A stretch of DNA of 64,000 nt from Vitis vinifera (Eukaryota; Streptophyta; Magnoliopsida; Vitales; Vitaceae). Positions within the stretch are counted from its first letter, which is position 1. Each line of letters begins with the position of its first letter. A program made the position numbers and the translations under genes. Shown here in pieces: positions 23,193 to 35,577 of the stretch. A model generated the notes under the pieces. The model ran no database searches. It was not told the origin of the DNA and saw nothing but the letters and a program-made list of their open reading frames with translations. The stretch covers positions 18,547,501 to 18,611,500 of the forward strand of contig NC_081812.1 in assembly GCF_030704535.1 (NCBI RefSeq). The letters are read 5' to 3'.

Positions 23193-24680
23193 GTTAGAGC
23201 CCGCCAAGAAAGGCTATTTTGGTGAATTGGGTCTCGTACTTAATTGCATGTTTTGCTGGTTTTGTTCTTTGATTATTGAGAGATAAATTAGATACGCAGA
23301 ATAATTGTTTGAACACTACGAAATGAGTTTTTTGCGTTCCAATGCTATATTGCAACAAAGTTTGAGAGAGATGGTTTTCATAGATTCTGGTCGAGTATAA
23401 TTATGTTTGGACGAAAATCCATATCCATCTATATAATCTATTTAATAAATATTTTTTCATTAGCCTAGAAAAAATAAATTTGATCTAAATTGACCTATTT
23501 TATAATTGTACTAACATAATTGTAATCATAATGTATTTAACCCACAATTGACTTATTTAATTAGATAAATAGGTCAATTAAAGCATGAATATATCAAATT
23601 AATAAATTAATCACATTAATTCAAATAAAATCTAGATTTATTAAATAAAGCCTAATTTTTAAATGGGTTATACAATTTTGTTAGTATTTTAAACTTGATT
23701 ATTATTTATGTCGTGTTTAACTTTACGTATCAAATTGAATACCTAAATTTTAATATAATATGAAGATGACTCATCAACACAACATCATTATGGAACCATT
23801 TCTTCCAACACAAGGGAAGAATCAATTACAAATGAAAACAATTTTATTAATTGTTTAACCATACTGGAAAATTAAAAACTAAAATAAAAAAGTAAGACTT
23901 CTACATAAAATAGTCATGGCTACTATCATGACCATCATTCCACAGCATGGTGGAGCTGTAAAGCCGAAAATTAAAGAAAAGTACAGCAAAGAGGGGGAGG
24001 CATCATCCAACCATCTCATGATGATGACCATTGGAAGGCTTTAGTGATATTAGGAAAACCAAGGCACATTACGTATACACTTCAATTTCTGAAAAAAAAA
24101 AAAGAAAAAAAAAATCAGCAATCAAGGCATATATCACTTCATATTCTGAAAAATATCATTATCAATTTTTTGAACATGTTCGGTTTCGTTGATGAGCTGC
24201 AATGCTCAGTTGCACATTGAATATTTAAGGAAAGAGTGGCAGTTTTGGCCTACTTGGGCAAACTGCATGACCTACATAGATGCAGACCCTGAACAGAAAC
24301 AGACGTTTTGAGACAGGGAAGAGAGAATCTGAACCACATTTGCAAATCCACAGAGATTCTGAAATCTTAGGTTATTCTATTAGTAGAAACAATCCTAGGG
24401 CTGGTGAATACCCATCTCATCATTTTTCTGCAGACCAAGAGATAAGGGAATCCACTGAAGTATCAGAATGTTGTCCTCACTTGTTTAAGTTAAAATTCTG
24501 AAGTATGGAGTAACAGTTGTGTTTCTCATCATAAATAGAACTGTGGAAACAACAATGGGCAGTACAAAATTTTCCATAAATGTAAAAATGACCAGAAGCA
24601 ATTTCAAAACTCCAAAACAGATAATAAACAAAGGAAGCACACCAAAGCCGACCTGCGCTAGCTCTTTATATATGTGGAAG
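23193..24680. other. Intergenic DNA between germin-like gene and hydrolase
   Basis: The germin 3' UTR probably ends by about 23320. From 23420 to 23900 the sequence is AT-rich with short ATTAATT-type palindromes. No gene is recognised. 24280-24501 is an open frame without a domain. Confidence 0.4.
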
Positions 24681-27600
24681 CTACTTTTCCCCAGTTAAGA
24701 GTGCCTTAATGATAGCATCGGTCCTTCCTTCAGCATATGGGAACAAGTGTCCAGCACCTGGTACCTCATGATATTGAATCCATGGGAGCTGTTGGGCAAT
24801 GTAGCGTTGCAGTGAAACAGGCACCATTGCATCTTCATCTCCATGCCATAGGTGGACAGAACCTTCATTGTTTGGGAATGGGTTCTTTAGATCCATGGGA
24901 TCAAATTCCCAAGTTCCAAATCCAATCATCAAGTCACGGTGGATGGACTCAAATTCTCCTTGTTGTCTCACCTGCGCCTGAGGAGGGACCAAATAATTGG
25001 AATATTAAATAAGAAACAAATGGCTGTATTAGCAAAGGAAAGAAGCTCAAGAAAACAGACAAATTACTGATTGATTAGATGTCTATTGTACGTACAGAAG
25101 ACTATCACTGAAACTTTGCTGAAAAAAGAAATGTAAGAATAACCATAAAGATTCTTCTCACTTAAACAGACAAACAGAATCCAACTTCAGTTGGATCAAA
25201 AATAAAAAAATAAAAAATCTTCACCAAAACCTGCACTTTGGGTATTGAGAATGAATATGAACCTAGTCTCTGGTCGCTAAACCTGGTTTCACTTGATGAA
25301 TTTATGGACGGTTAAAAAAACAAAACATGCAAGGTCCTAACTATGAGGAATCCAATTTCCAAAAGTATCATCAACAATTAATCAGCCATAAGGAATAACC
25401 CAATTTCAGTGGTTCTCATGGCAGGAGACGAATAATTATAGATGGGTGACAATTGTTCAGAGTTTTTCAAGTCATTGGACCATTTTGGAAGTCCTATTGA
25501 TTTTGTAGGAAATATAAGAAAGAAAGAAAAAAAATAGGATCCTGATTTTTGAAACAAATAGGATGTTATTAAATTCTACTCCAAGAGGATCACAAACTCC
25601 AAGGGTTCTTCACAGTAAGACAATAAAAGGACAGACCACAAAGGCCCTAGCACAAATACTGACAAAAACTCCACACCACTGGTAGAAGTCCTCTTTGTGG
25701 TAAACATCCATTACATTCAAAGGATGAAATAAAAAATATAACAGCATAGTCATTATTATTGAGACATATGGTGTCAAAATTTAAAGAAGAGCATTATGTC
25801 ACAAGATGCTTCAAATGACCCTCCCCATGGGCTTATATAGGAGGTGGGAAGCTTCTAGAGACCTCTGGAGACATCTATACTTAGCTACAAAGTGGAAGAG
25901 CATGGAAGCTTCTAGAGAGGGTTAGAGATATCCACACATCTCTACACTTGGCTATGAGAGCATTAGAATAGTACGAGGTGTTCTAGAATCTTCCAAAGTC
26001 ATCTTGTACATACCCTTGTACATAGATTAGTGTAAGAGTTTTTTTTTATTATTCTTGATTTGTAAGGAACCCTCCAAGGTTCTAGAGACTTCCTAAGGTG
26101 CCTATAAATAAGTAAAGGCCTCATTTGGCCAAGGCACCTCCCAAGAACCTAACCAACCAACCAAGTGAGTTCCCAAAGCACTTGTAAAGCTTCCTTTAAG
26201 CAATAAAAGATTTCATTCTTTAAGAGTTGCCTACTACGCCTTCTAAAGCTTCCAAGTCGTGAACATTTTAGTCTAGCAACTAAGCATTGGGAGTAAGGCT
26301 GACTTAGCAAGATCAAGTGTCTTGACTTGTCTAAGTGTCGCACAAGCTTAGAAAAAGACTAAATTCGTGACAATTAGCTTCTACAAAAAATTTGGAGGAA
26401 AGCATTAACTATGTACATATAAATCAGGCCATTCTGTTAATAACAAGGCTGCTTGATAGCATTCTCTAACAGTGCCACGAATGACTAATAAAGACATCTG
26501 AAGGAAATTTCTTGGAAAAAGATGAATACCATATATTCCTTTCTCTTTGAAAGCTTAGTAAGCATGAGCTCTTTGTCTTGGTGAGAAAGAATATCAGTGC
26601 TGTGTTCTGCAACACTAGAAGCAGGAAACCACTTTTGAGTGTTCCACCAGTAGGTAAGCCATGGCGTGTAGTGAGCAACACGAAGCGTCCACTGATCCTG
26701 CCGAAACTGTTGGTAGTAGGCTTCTTTAGATAAGTTTGCAGGAAAGCTAGGCCACCAGTAGTTGACCACTGGAGCTATCAGTGTTGCACCTGCCAGCCTG
26801 TGTCACAAGTACCAGACTTAAGATGGATAAAAACATGTGATCTTGAACTAGTGTTTTTGGCATGTCAATTCCCTCCCTCCCTTGCATGCAACTGAGAAGA
26901 ATATGCTAAGAGAAAATTCATAAACAACAAACAGTTCTTTAGAGACCAAGGGAAACATTTTCTTTCCATTTTTTTTTTCCTAAGGGAAAAAAGCAGGTTC
27001 AACCATACCTGTGAGGGATATACTTGAGGCAACTCCAAATCACCTGTCCACCCATGGAAAAACCAATTACATAGAACTTGGATCCCAGTCCTAACTGATC
27101 AGCAAGCTCTTCAATATCCAATGGTATGCTCTTCACAGTTCTTTTAGGATTAGGATCACTCTCTCCATAACCAGGTCTATCAAAGGACACAATGTAGATG
27201 CCCAATTCTTCAACAATTTCCTGGAAGAACCCACAAGAGAGCCAAATAATATTCAATTCAACTGGAATGCATTAAAAGTCCAAGAACATAGCCAAAAAGG
27301 TACCAGAAAAATAAACCAAAATAGCTACCGGAGAAAGAGAAGTGGCAACAACGACATCATGCCTGCAGGAATCAAAGCCATGAACATAAACAATTTTATA
27401 CTTGGCTCTATCCTTTGGGATTCCATGTTCTTTGTAAGCCAAATGCCTTCCATCACTGAGCTTTATTCTAGAAGCTGTAACAGGGGGACCATCTGGAGAG
27501 CCACATATCTTGGGAGGAGGAGATTGGATTGCCTGATAAGCCCAGGCCAGGAACCCCATCAATAAGACCACTAGTATTTTCTTGAACATCCCTGGAATTT

Positions 27601-28644
27601 TTAAGTTCCAATTGAAAATAGTCAAAAAATATTGAACCAAATAAACTGAGAAGCAACATACTAAAGCCTAGACACAAAGAGGGGAATGAATTTGTTAGAC
27701 TAGATTTCATGTTTCACAGGCAAAATTCCTCTTCAACCAACCATTGCAATTTACAGTTTCAATATGGTCCAATAAACGCCTAAAAATCCAAATAAGGAGC
27801 ATCTTCAGTAACAATGAACATCAAGGGCACATCCAAATTGTGATCATGCTTTAACCAGTGCTGGGAGGATTCACAAATTCATGCATGTCTTATTATATTG
27901 ATACAAGATACAAACTGTTTACTTTTTCAAGAGGAGTAACTTCCTTGCTGTCCAAATTGCATACAAGCATTGCCTTTCCCCAACTGAGGCAGAATGCATA
28001 ATGCTGCTGCCCATTTTGGCCACAAGTAGTTAAAGAAACTTTGCTAAGTTGGAGTCAAGTATATACCATATCTTGGAGTCTAGTCCATATGTTACAGGCC
28101 CACATTAAGTGATAAAGAACTGTTGGGTTAAGGCGTTGCTTTCAGAATTGCACTGGAAACAAAGGCAAAAAATGTTGGGTTTTTGTTCATAGCTTTTTAT
28201 AGAGAACGATCAAAGGGGTTTGGTTCAAAGACACAAGTCACTGAATTTTATCATTTCCCCATTTCTGTCCTCGCAAAAAACCTACAGGCGTCTCTTCACT
28301 CCATTAGTGGATCGCTTCATCGTGATTTTCCCCTTCTTAATAATGCCTTACCACACCAATTAATTACGTTTTGATCGCTCATTCGTTCAATTTGGTTGTG
28401 CAGGCAGATTGAAAAACAATACAATAACAACAAAACTGGAATCTAAATCAACTTTAAAAGAAAAATGAAAAAGAAATGAAAGAACAAAAGGCTAAAGTGA
28501 AAAAAGATCCCAGAAAAAATAAATAAATTAATAAATTAACGAGCACCCACCAGAAGGAAGACGAAAAGAAGAACTTTGCCTAGATTTTCTGGTATGAGCC
28601 CGGGCTGATGCCGCCGATATCTTCCTGTTCACTCCCCCCGCCAT
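24681..28644 (-). CDS. Membrane-anchored alpha/beta hydrolase (At2g36290-like)
   Basis: Five coding exons on the minus strand: 28644-28551, 27591-27329, 27220-27009, 26797-26530, 24977-24681. All introns are GT-AG with matching phases; the protein is 377 residues. Exon 1 (ATG in AATATGGCGG) encodes a basic N-terminus rich in Arg/Lys/Ser. A single membrane segment follows (about 35-54, ILVVLLMGFLAWAYQAI). The hydrolase fold shows the HG oxyanion motif (102-103, VHGFDS), nucleophile elbow GFSMGG (Ser174), acid Asp328 in HGDEDAMVP and His356 in GAGH, so the triad is intact. The plant family is conserved but its substrate is not established; some annotations say esterase/lipase. Intron 4 (1552 bp) carries a solo LTR in the opposite orientation. 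The neighbourhood supports orthology to the Arabidopsis gene two loci from ABI5. Confidence 0.9.
25797..26372 (+). mobile_element. Solo LTR in the last intron of the hydrolase gene
   Basis: The 576-bp block starts TGTCAC (25797) and ends GTGACA (26372), a perfect 6-bp terminal inverted repeat with TG..CA ends. Inside, in plus orientation, are a TATA box (CCTATAAATA at about 26100) and an AATAAA signal (about 26202) some 100 bases downstream, the layout of an LTR promoter and R region. Recurrent CTAGAAGCTTCC-type phrases are typical of plant LTRs. Flanks share ATTA (25793-25796 and 26373-26376), a possible 4-bp target duplication. No internal coding region remains. Confidence 0.75.
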
Positions 28645-29076
28645 ATTCTGACCCCCGACCCCAAACCCACTTCAAATACCCACCAACAAAAATGCCCAAA
28701 AGTTCTGCAGAAGCTCGGAGACGGAGCAAGGTTGAGAGATCTGGCTGGATTTGCTCTCTCTCCCCGCACAAATCCACCCTGGACTCGACTGCAATGCGTT
28801 CGATAAGACACTGGAGTTGACTGGAGGACTTGTTCGTAATTTCAGAACATGGGAAATACTCAAATACCCCAATCGATAGAATTTGATTACTGAAAGTGCC
28901 ATTACATTTTGATGCTCTCTTTATGTTAGCCATTACATTTTCATGAGATGTTTAACAATTTCTTAAAATAAGGTATGAAACCATGTCTATAGAAAAACAA
29001 AATAATATCAGCCCAGTAGAAATTATTTTGTGAAAAAATTATTCTTATCTTTTTAGTTTAGACTTATACTTTTTAA
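28645..29076 (-). promoter_or_regulatory. 5' UTR and promoter of the alpha/beta hydrolase gene
   Basis: The hydrolase leader extends from 28644 to about 28850 and is CT/GC-mixed on the gene strand. It becomes AT-rich beyond 28900. The frame 28580-28933 overlaps the true exon 1 in another phase and is not a separate gene. The copia 3' LTR abuts at 29077, only about 430 bp from the start codon, so the core promoter is squeezed between them. Confidence 0.45.
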
Positions 29077-29454
29077 TGTAATATATTACATGCAATATAT
29101 ATTCGATCCAACGAACATTTGCAACATGATATCAAATCTGAAAAAGACTTAGAATAGTCTACTTACCTCCAACCATTGTTTCTGAATTGTAGTTGGTGAA
29201 GTCTCAAATTTCCAAACTCTGATATCTCCTTTTAGATAATGTATTTCTGAAGATAAAACAGTAGAGAGATGAGTTCGGGACCATGAGAGATCTATATAAC
29301 TGTGGCTTCCCATCATACCATGTTGTTCTTGATTTTGTCACCACTATGAGCAGTTTGTGGAACATGCTCCTTAACCGCAGCGGACACAAGATCTGGTGGA
29401 GGATGTGGTCAAGTGTTGGACCACTTTAGAGTGGTGAACATGTAGCTGATAACA
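29077..29454 (-). repeat. 3' LTR of the copia element
   Basis: This 378-bp direct repeat of 35578-35954 begins TGTAATATATTACATG and ends GCTGATAACA on the plus strand. It is the downstream LTR because the polypurine tract lies immediately inside it. On the element's strand a TATA-like TATATAGATC lies mid-LTR (about 29291-29300). Confidence 0.93.
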
Positions 29455-29470
29455 TTCTCCCACTTGGTCC
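29455..29470 (-). other. Polypurine tract of the copia element
   Basis: On the element's strand the sequence reads GGACCAAGTGGGAGAA directly before the LTR's TGTTATC. This is the AAGTGGGAGAA-type tract usual in plant copia elements, the plus-strand priming site. Confidence 0.8.
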
Positions 29471-29744
29471 ACACCTTTAACCTAATGTCCTATCTTAGTC
29501 CATCAATTATCCACATTAAGTAACAAATACATGAATAATGATGATAAGTCCTCTATATAACGAGTGTTACCTTCCATATATTACAGTGTATTCATTTCTT
29601 AACATTATTCTTTATGTGATAATATTACTCAATGAATAAACCCTATGTTCATTCTTGGTCCAATGAAATTGAATTTTCTCAAAATTAAATAAAGGTGCAC
29701 ATCAATATGAGAAAACATCATAATAAGAGTTTGTACAATAGAAA

Positions 29745-31358
29745 CTACATAAGAGAACTAAGTGTCATGTTCACTACATGATCCTTAAATTTCAATGGTG
29801 GTATGTCCTTAGTAAAAGGATCAACGATCATCAATTCAGTGCTAATGTGCTCAATAACCACTTTATTTTCTTTAACACGTTCTCTTATGGCTAGATACTT
29901 AATGTTAATGTGTTTGCTTCGACTTCCACTTTTATTGTTCTTTTTCATAAAGACTACAACTAAATTGTCACAATATATACTCAATGGCCTAGAAATTGAA
30001 TCCATAATTCTAAGCCTGAAAATGAAACTCTTAAGCCATACACCATGTGAAGTAGCCTCAAAACAAGATATGAACTCAACTTCCATAGTAGAAGTAGCAG
30101 TCAAGGTCTGCTTAACGCTCTTCCAAGATATAACTCCACCGGCCAATATAAAAATGTATCCAGATGTTGATTTACACGAATCAACACAGCCAGCAAAGTC
30201 TGAATCTGAGTAGCCAACAACCTTTAAATTGTTTGTTCGTCTGTATATAAGCTTGTAATCTTTGGTTCCTTGAAGATATCTCATCATTTTCTTTGCAGCT
30301 TTCCAGTGGTCCAAACCTGGGTTACTCTAATATCGTCCTAACATTCCAACAACTAATGCAATGTTAGGCCTTGTGCAGACCAAAGCATACATCAGACTTC
30401 CAACTGTAGAAGCATATTGAATGTTCTTCATTTGTTCCCTCTGAAGATCGTTTTTCGGGCATTGGTTTAGATTAAACCTATCACCCTTCACTATAGGTGA
30501 AACACTAGCTGAACAATTCTTCATCCGAAATCTCTCTAAAACTTTATTAATATAGGTTTCTTGAGACAAACCTAAGATACCTTGAAATCTGTCTCTATGG
30601 ATCTTAATGCCAATGACATAAAATACCTCACCCATATCCTTCATGTCAAAATTTTTAGAGAGAAATTGTTTCACCTCATGAAGTAAACTCTTATAATTGG
30701 TTGCAAGTAAGATGTCATCCACGTATAAAACAAGAAAACAAACTTTACTCCTACTGACCTTAAGGTATATGCATTGATCCATAACATTTTCTACAAAACC
30801 AAATGAAGAAATTATGTTATGGAATTTTAAATGCCATTGGCGAGATGCTTGTTTTAAACCGTATATGGATTTCTTAAGCTTACAAACCAATTGTTCACCA
30901 TCACTAGAGGTGAATCCTTCAGGTTGTTTCATGTAAACCTCCTTATCTAGCTCTCCATTAAGAAATGCAGTTTTCACATCCATTTGTTGCAATTCCAAAT
31001 CAAAGTGGGCTACTAATGCCAATATAATGCGCAAGAAATCTTTCTTAGATACAGGAGAAAAGGTTTCCGTGTAATCGATTCCTTCTTTATGAGTGAACCC
31101 CTTTGCAACAAGTCTGGCCTTGTATCTCTCAATGTTGCCTAATGAGTCTTTTTTTATCTTAAAAACTCATTTACAACCAATGGCTTTTGCACCATTAGAC
31201 AACTCAACAAGGTCCCAAACATCGTTGCACCTCATGGAACTCATCTCATCTTTCATGGCATTGTACCACAAGTCTGATTCTTTCCAACTCATGGCTTGTG
31301 AAAAAAATTCGGGATCATTTTCAGCTCTTATACTGTAGTTAGATTCTTGTAGATACAC
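29745..31358 (-). pseudogene. Copia pol: reverse transcriptase and RNase H region (broken)
   Basis: Reading leftward, 31358-31167 and 31034-30327 hold reverse transcriptase, including QMDVKTAFLNG and the catalytic VLYVDDILLA motif, which is intact. 30314-29745 holds RNase H with GYSDSDFAGC and the closing SKHINIKY..R block. All three pieces share one frame and are separated by in-frame stops ending at 31167 and 30327. The last stop precedes the RNase H segment by only 12 bases. Catalytic motifs look preserved, so decay is by scattered nonsense changes rather than deletion. Confidence 0.9.
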
Positions 31359-31619
31359 TACATAATCACTAAGAATTGTTGACCTCTTAGTTCGAGTAGA
31401 CCTTCTTAAGGTTGTGCCAATATCTTTTGAGGAAGTATGAGGTTCAACTTGTTGTTCAGAAGTGTCAGGTAACTCCTAATCAACTTGATCTACTGAAATG
31501 TTGTCAACAACTTGTGGAACTTTAATAACTGATTGAACTTCAACGATTGTTCGTTCTACACCCGTTTGAACTTGAGGGGTGTTATAAACAACAAACAATC
31601 TATCACTTGAAGTGGAAAG

Positions 31620-33002
31620 TTAAGAGTCTGTATGATCAATATCAAAAACTATGTTTTTGAATTGATCGCTCCCACTAACCAAGTCATATTCAAGAAATTT
31701 AGCATTTTTTGATTCCATAATCCTAATGTTGTGAGATGGACAGTAAAATTTGTATCCCTTAGACTTTTCAGCATATCCAATGAAATACTCACTAATAGTC
31801 ATTGGGTTCAGTTTCTTCTCTTGTGTATTATAAATTCTCACTTTAGACGAGCATCCCCAAACACGCATATGTCGCAAACTCGGTTTCCAACCTTTCAACA
31901 ACTCAAATGGCGTCTTTGGACAACCTTGGTTGGTACTCGGTTTAATATATACACTGTTGTCTTAAGTGCTCCAGTCCGCAAGAATTTAGGAAGTTTTGAG
32001 CTGCTAAGCATATTCCTCACCATGTCCAATAAAGTTCGATTTCTTCTTTCTGTTACACCATTTTGGTCTGGAGAACCAAGCATGGTGTATTGGGCACCAA
32101 TCCCATGCTCTTAAAGAAACTTCGCAAATGGCCCAAGTGCTTGTTCATTTTCCAAGTATCTACCATAATATTCTCCACCTCTATTTGATCTCACGATCTT
32201 AATTTGTTTACCACATTGTTTCTTTACTTCTGCCTTGAAAACCTTAAATGCATATATTGCTTCATTTTTGTTATGAAGTATGTAGAGATACATGTATCAT
32301 GAGAAATCATTTATGAAAGAGATGAAGTATTTTCTTACCATGAAAGTCCATGTCAAGACTATAAATATCAGTATGTATGATCTCTAATATGGCGAAACTC
32401 CTAGTAGCATATCTTTTTGACTTGTTGGTCTGCTTTCCTTTAATGCAGTCTACACAAGTCTCAAAGTCAGTAAAATCTAGAGTATTAAGTACCCTATCAT
32501 TTACCAATCTTTTTATCATATCTAAGGAAATATGACCTAATCTTCGGTGCCACAATGTAAATGAATCCTCATTAACAACACATCTTTTAGTGCCAATTTG
32601 GACATGTAATGAATTATAAGTGGTATCATTTTGTAATAATATGCAATAAAGACCATCAGACAAAATATCATTCCTAACACAATCAGATTTATAAATCAAA
32701 CTAAAAGATGTTTCTGAAAAATGAAAGGAATATCCAAATGGTACAAGTCTAGAAACTGAAATCAAGTTTCGTGAGAAACTTGGTACATAAAAGGTCATTT
32801 GCAATTCCAAAACAAAACCATCATTTAAGGTTAAATAACATGTCCTTATTGCTTCCACATGCGAGCCCATCTTGTTTCTGGATAAGATGAATTGTTCACT
32901 TTTCACTAGCTTTCTTAGGTTTTGCATACCCTGCAAGGAATTTGAAATGTGGATTGTAGATCTAGAATCAATCCACCATGTGTTGGTGTTTACATTAACC
33001 AT
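31620..33002 (-). pseudogene. Copia pol: protease and integrase region (broken)
   Basis: 33002-32307 holds the protease start, with WWIDSRSTIHI where the active-site triad is normally D-S-G (Gly changed to Arg), and then the integrase zinc region (LWHRRLGH..CVDCIKGK). 32293-32111 and 32083-31895 carry the core with GGEYYG (catalytic Glu) and GVTERRNRTL. 31901-31620 carries the C-terminal GKSKGY-like domain (here EKSKGYKFY). There are frame changes between 32307 and 32293 and near 31895-31901, plus stops at 32111 and 31620. The protease change alone would disable the copy. Confidence 0.88.
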
Positions 33003-33056
33003 ATTAGATTCATAACAAACAAATGAGGTAGGGTTACCTCTCTTCTCAAGCCATTT

Positions 33057-33815
33057 CTAGAATTTCAAACATTTTTTCTTCACGTATAATTTCTTTTTAC
33101 AGAAAAAACACTTTTCGTCTTTCTTAATGTCAGATTTGGGAGGAATTTGTTGCTTCCCTTTCTGACTGGCTTGAGATTTTCCTTTCTTTTGCGTCACCAT
33201 CATGGCACTTTCTCCTTGTTCCATCAATAACATTCCTTCCTCTTGAACACACATGGTCATCAATTCATTTATAGACCACTTATCCTTATGTGTGTTGTAA
33301 GAGATTTTGAAAGGTCCATACTGAGGCGGAAGAGTGCTAAGGATAAAGTGCACCAAGAAGGATTCAGACATTTATACCTTGAGCTTCTTCAATTGAGCCA
33401 CTATGTCCCTTATCTCCATGATGTGTTTGCGTACACTTCTTATACCGGTGAGCTTCAGGGATGTGAACTTCATAATTAGGGTGTTTGCCAAGGCTTTATC
33501 TGAAGTGACAAATTGCTCGTCAATAGCCTTTAGCAATTCGCGGACATTCTCATGTTGCTCGATTGAACCATGTATACCAACACTAATTTTTGTCTTAATG
33601 TACATCACGCTGAAGCGATTAGATTTCTTCCAGCGTTCGTACAATAGAATTTCATCAGGTATGCTGGTATAAGTGATCTTATGTGGTTCATCTTTCCTTA
33701 TGGTATAGTCTATGTCCATACACCCTAATTGAAGAAGAATTCTCTCTTTCCATATCTTAAAGTTATCTCCCCTGAGTTTAGGAACCTTACAACGAATATC
33801 AGATATGCTAGGTAA
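33057..33815 (-). pseudogene. Copia gag region (broken)
   Basis: The conserved gag opening (GDNFKIWKER..L) is readable from about 33800, followed by the MDIDYTIRKDEP segment at 33719. An in-frame stop closes this piece at 33372. The same frame continues at 33371 to 33057 and includes the nucleocapsid zinc knuckle, CFFCKKKLYVKKKC. In it the His of the CCHC pattern is replaced by Tyr and the neighbouring Gly by Leu, so the knuckle is also defective. The frame then runs on to the protease region past another stop. Confidence 0.85.
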
Positions 33816-35563
33816 AACTGCACAAAAATATTACAAGCTTCTTAAAATTTGAGGCTTTAATTTAAATTCATGTTTTACCAATGTAGAACACACTTAAAAA
33901 TTGAATCTAATTTTATTAAAAATTGTTTGTGGGCTAAATCTTTAATTCAATCAGATTCATTATCTTTATGATAAACTTTATCAAAATATTTTACTGAATT
34001 TATTATGAATATAGTTTGATATTTTCTATCTATAAGCTTTATGATAAACCTATTAAATTAATTCTTCGTAACTTCTGCGGGTAAATTAGGAAAAATTAAT
34101 TTTAATATTTTATCCTAATTAATTATATAAATATAATGAACTCTCTGTGGGGTAAAATCATCATATTTATATAATTAATTATAATTAATGTCCATAATGT
34201 GATTATTATTTACTTAATATATAATTTTATATAATTAAGAATGTTGTGGCTATTCCTTAATTATTTAAAATTATATGGTTCATTAGACATTAAAACTATA
34301 TGATATAAATTTAATATATCTAACACAAATTTAAGCAACAATTGCATCCAATTAAAGCTACAACTTTAATTTAGGCTACATTTTTATACATACAAACATA
34401 TAAATTAGAATAAAATAATTTATTTTGCATGTATAAAAATTACATGATAATTTAAAAATAATTTTAAAGGTTTCAGATTATGATTGGGTGCCTAAACCCA
34501 ATAAAATTATTTCAAATGGACCATAAGTGCCTAAATTGGCCCAAATTTTAATAATTATCCCATGGCCAATACTTAAAGCCCCTTAATTTTGTAGAATGGG
34601 TCATTGTCATGCATTGAGCCTAATGGGCCTAATTACTTTATTAATTGTCATGGCCCAATTTCTTTAGTGGGCTTCATTGGAAACCCAATCTCTCTCTAGG
34701 TTCTCCATCAACTTAATATCACCTGTGCCGAACCCATGATCCTATTTTTCTGCCACCCCATGGACTGCTTCATCATTGGCAGCGACGTGCTCACCGCCAC
34801 TTACTTGTACTGCACCATCACCAGTTGCAGTCCAAACCTTGGAGCCGTTTACATCATACTAGTAGGAAGAGCCTCACGAGTGTCCTCCGGCCGCCAGCAT
34901 CACTAGCAAGTAAGGCCTCATCGGTGACCTCCAGTCGCGGCCAATATGCGGGGCGGAGACTGCATGCACCTAATAAACGAAGTCTCTCATCACTGGCGGC
35001 ACCGGCGACACCGTGATCAGCGCGGTGAGCACCGGCTTCATTGTTGCGTGTATGCTGGCGTTGCAGCCAGCTGTGATTTGTTTAATAATCATGTGGGATA
35101 CCAATCACATGATATAATCTGTTCCACCGATTTAATAAATGGGTTGTGAATCAATCCCAGTTTTACCCAATGAATGCAATCCCAGATGCCGAACTTGGTA
35201 AACAATGCTTAATATGAGTCACATTTTCTTAGTTTAAAAAATGGATACAAGCTGTCTAAACAACAAAATCACAACAAGTTAAGTGCATGGTTTAAATCCC
35301 AAGCATCAAGCAAAGGATCTGCCTTATGAAAGCAACTTCCATCTTTGAATTCACACCACTTCCTTGATATGTGAAGGCGTTGAAACTGGTCACAGATTTT
35401 CTACAACATATCATTTTGTTTCCTGCCATGTTTTCAACCATATATGACAATATTTTGAACGGATATGAGTTTCCAGTTCTATTTGTTCTTATAACCAGAA
35501 AAGGAACCATTAACTAAGCAATTTTGGTGCAAAACAAATACCAAGGCAAAGGCAAAATTGAAA
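33816..35563 (-). other. Long untranslated leader of the copia element with a GC-rich insert
   Basis: About 1.75 kb separates the 5' LTR from gag, more than the few hundred bases usual in plant copia elements. Most of it (33820-34680) is very AT-rich, but about 34720-35070 is GC-rich and rich in CCGCC/CGGCG phrases unlike the rest of the element. No protein domain is recognisable there on either strand. A good splice acceptor (TTTTGTGCAG on the element's strand, near 33816) lies just before gag, so the leader may contain an intron. Confidence 0.6.
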
Positions 35564-35575
35564 GCTACGATACCA
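35564..35575 (-). other. Primer-binding site of the copia element
   Basis: On the element's strand, two bases after the 5' LTR, the sequence is TGGTATCGTAGC. It matches TGGTATCAGAGC, complementary to the 3' end of initiator tRNA-Met, at 10 of 12 positions. This fixes the element's orientation. Confidence 0.85.
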
Positions 35576-35577
35576 AA

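Noticed and set aside
27590-27640. Alternative hydrolase start upstream of the membrane segment in exon 2
   Set aside because: The open frame before 27589 is intron. A proper acceptor (ATTCCAG) lies at 27592, and exon 1 supplies a better N-terminus in phase.
28580-28933. 117-codon minus-strand ORF
   Set aside because: It overlaps the real first exon of the alpha/beta hydrolase in another frame. The true exon (28644-28551) splices in phase to 27591 and matches the family N-terminus.
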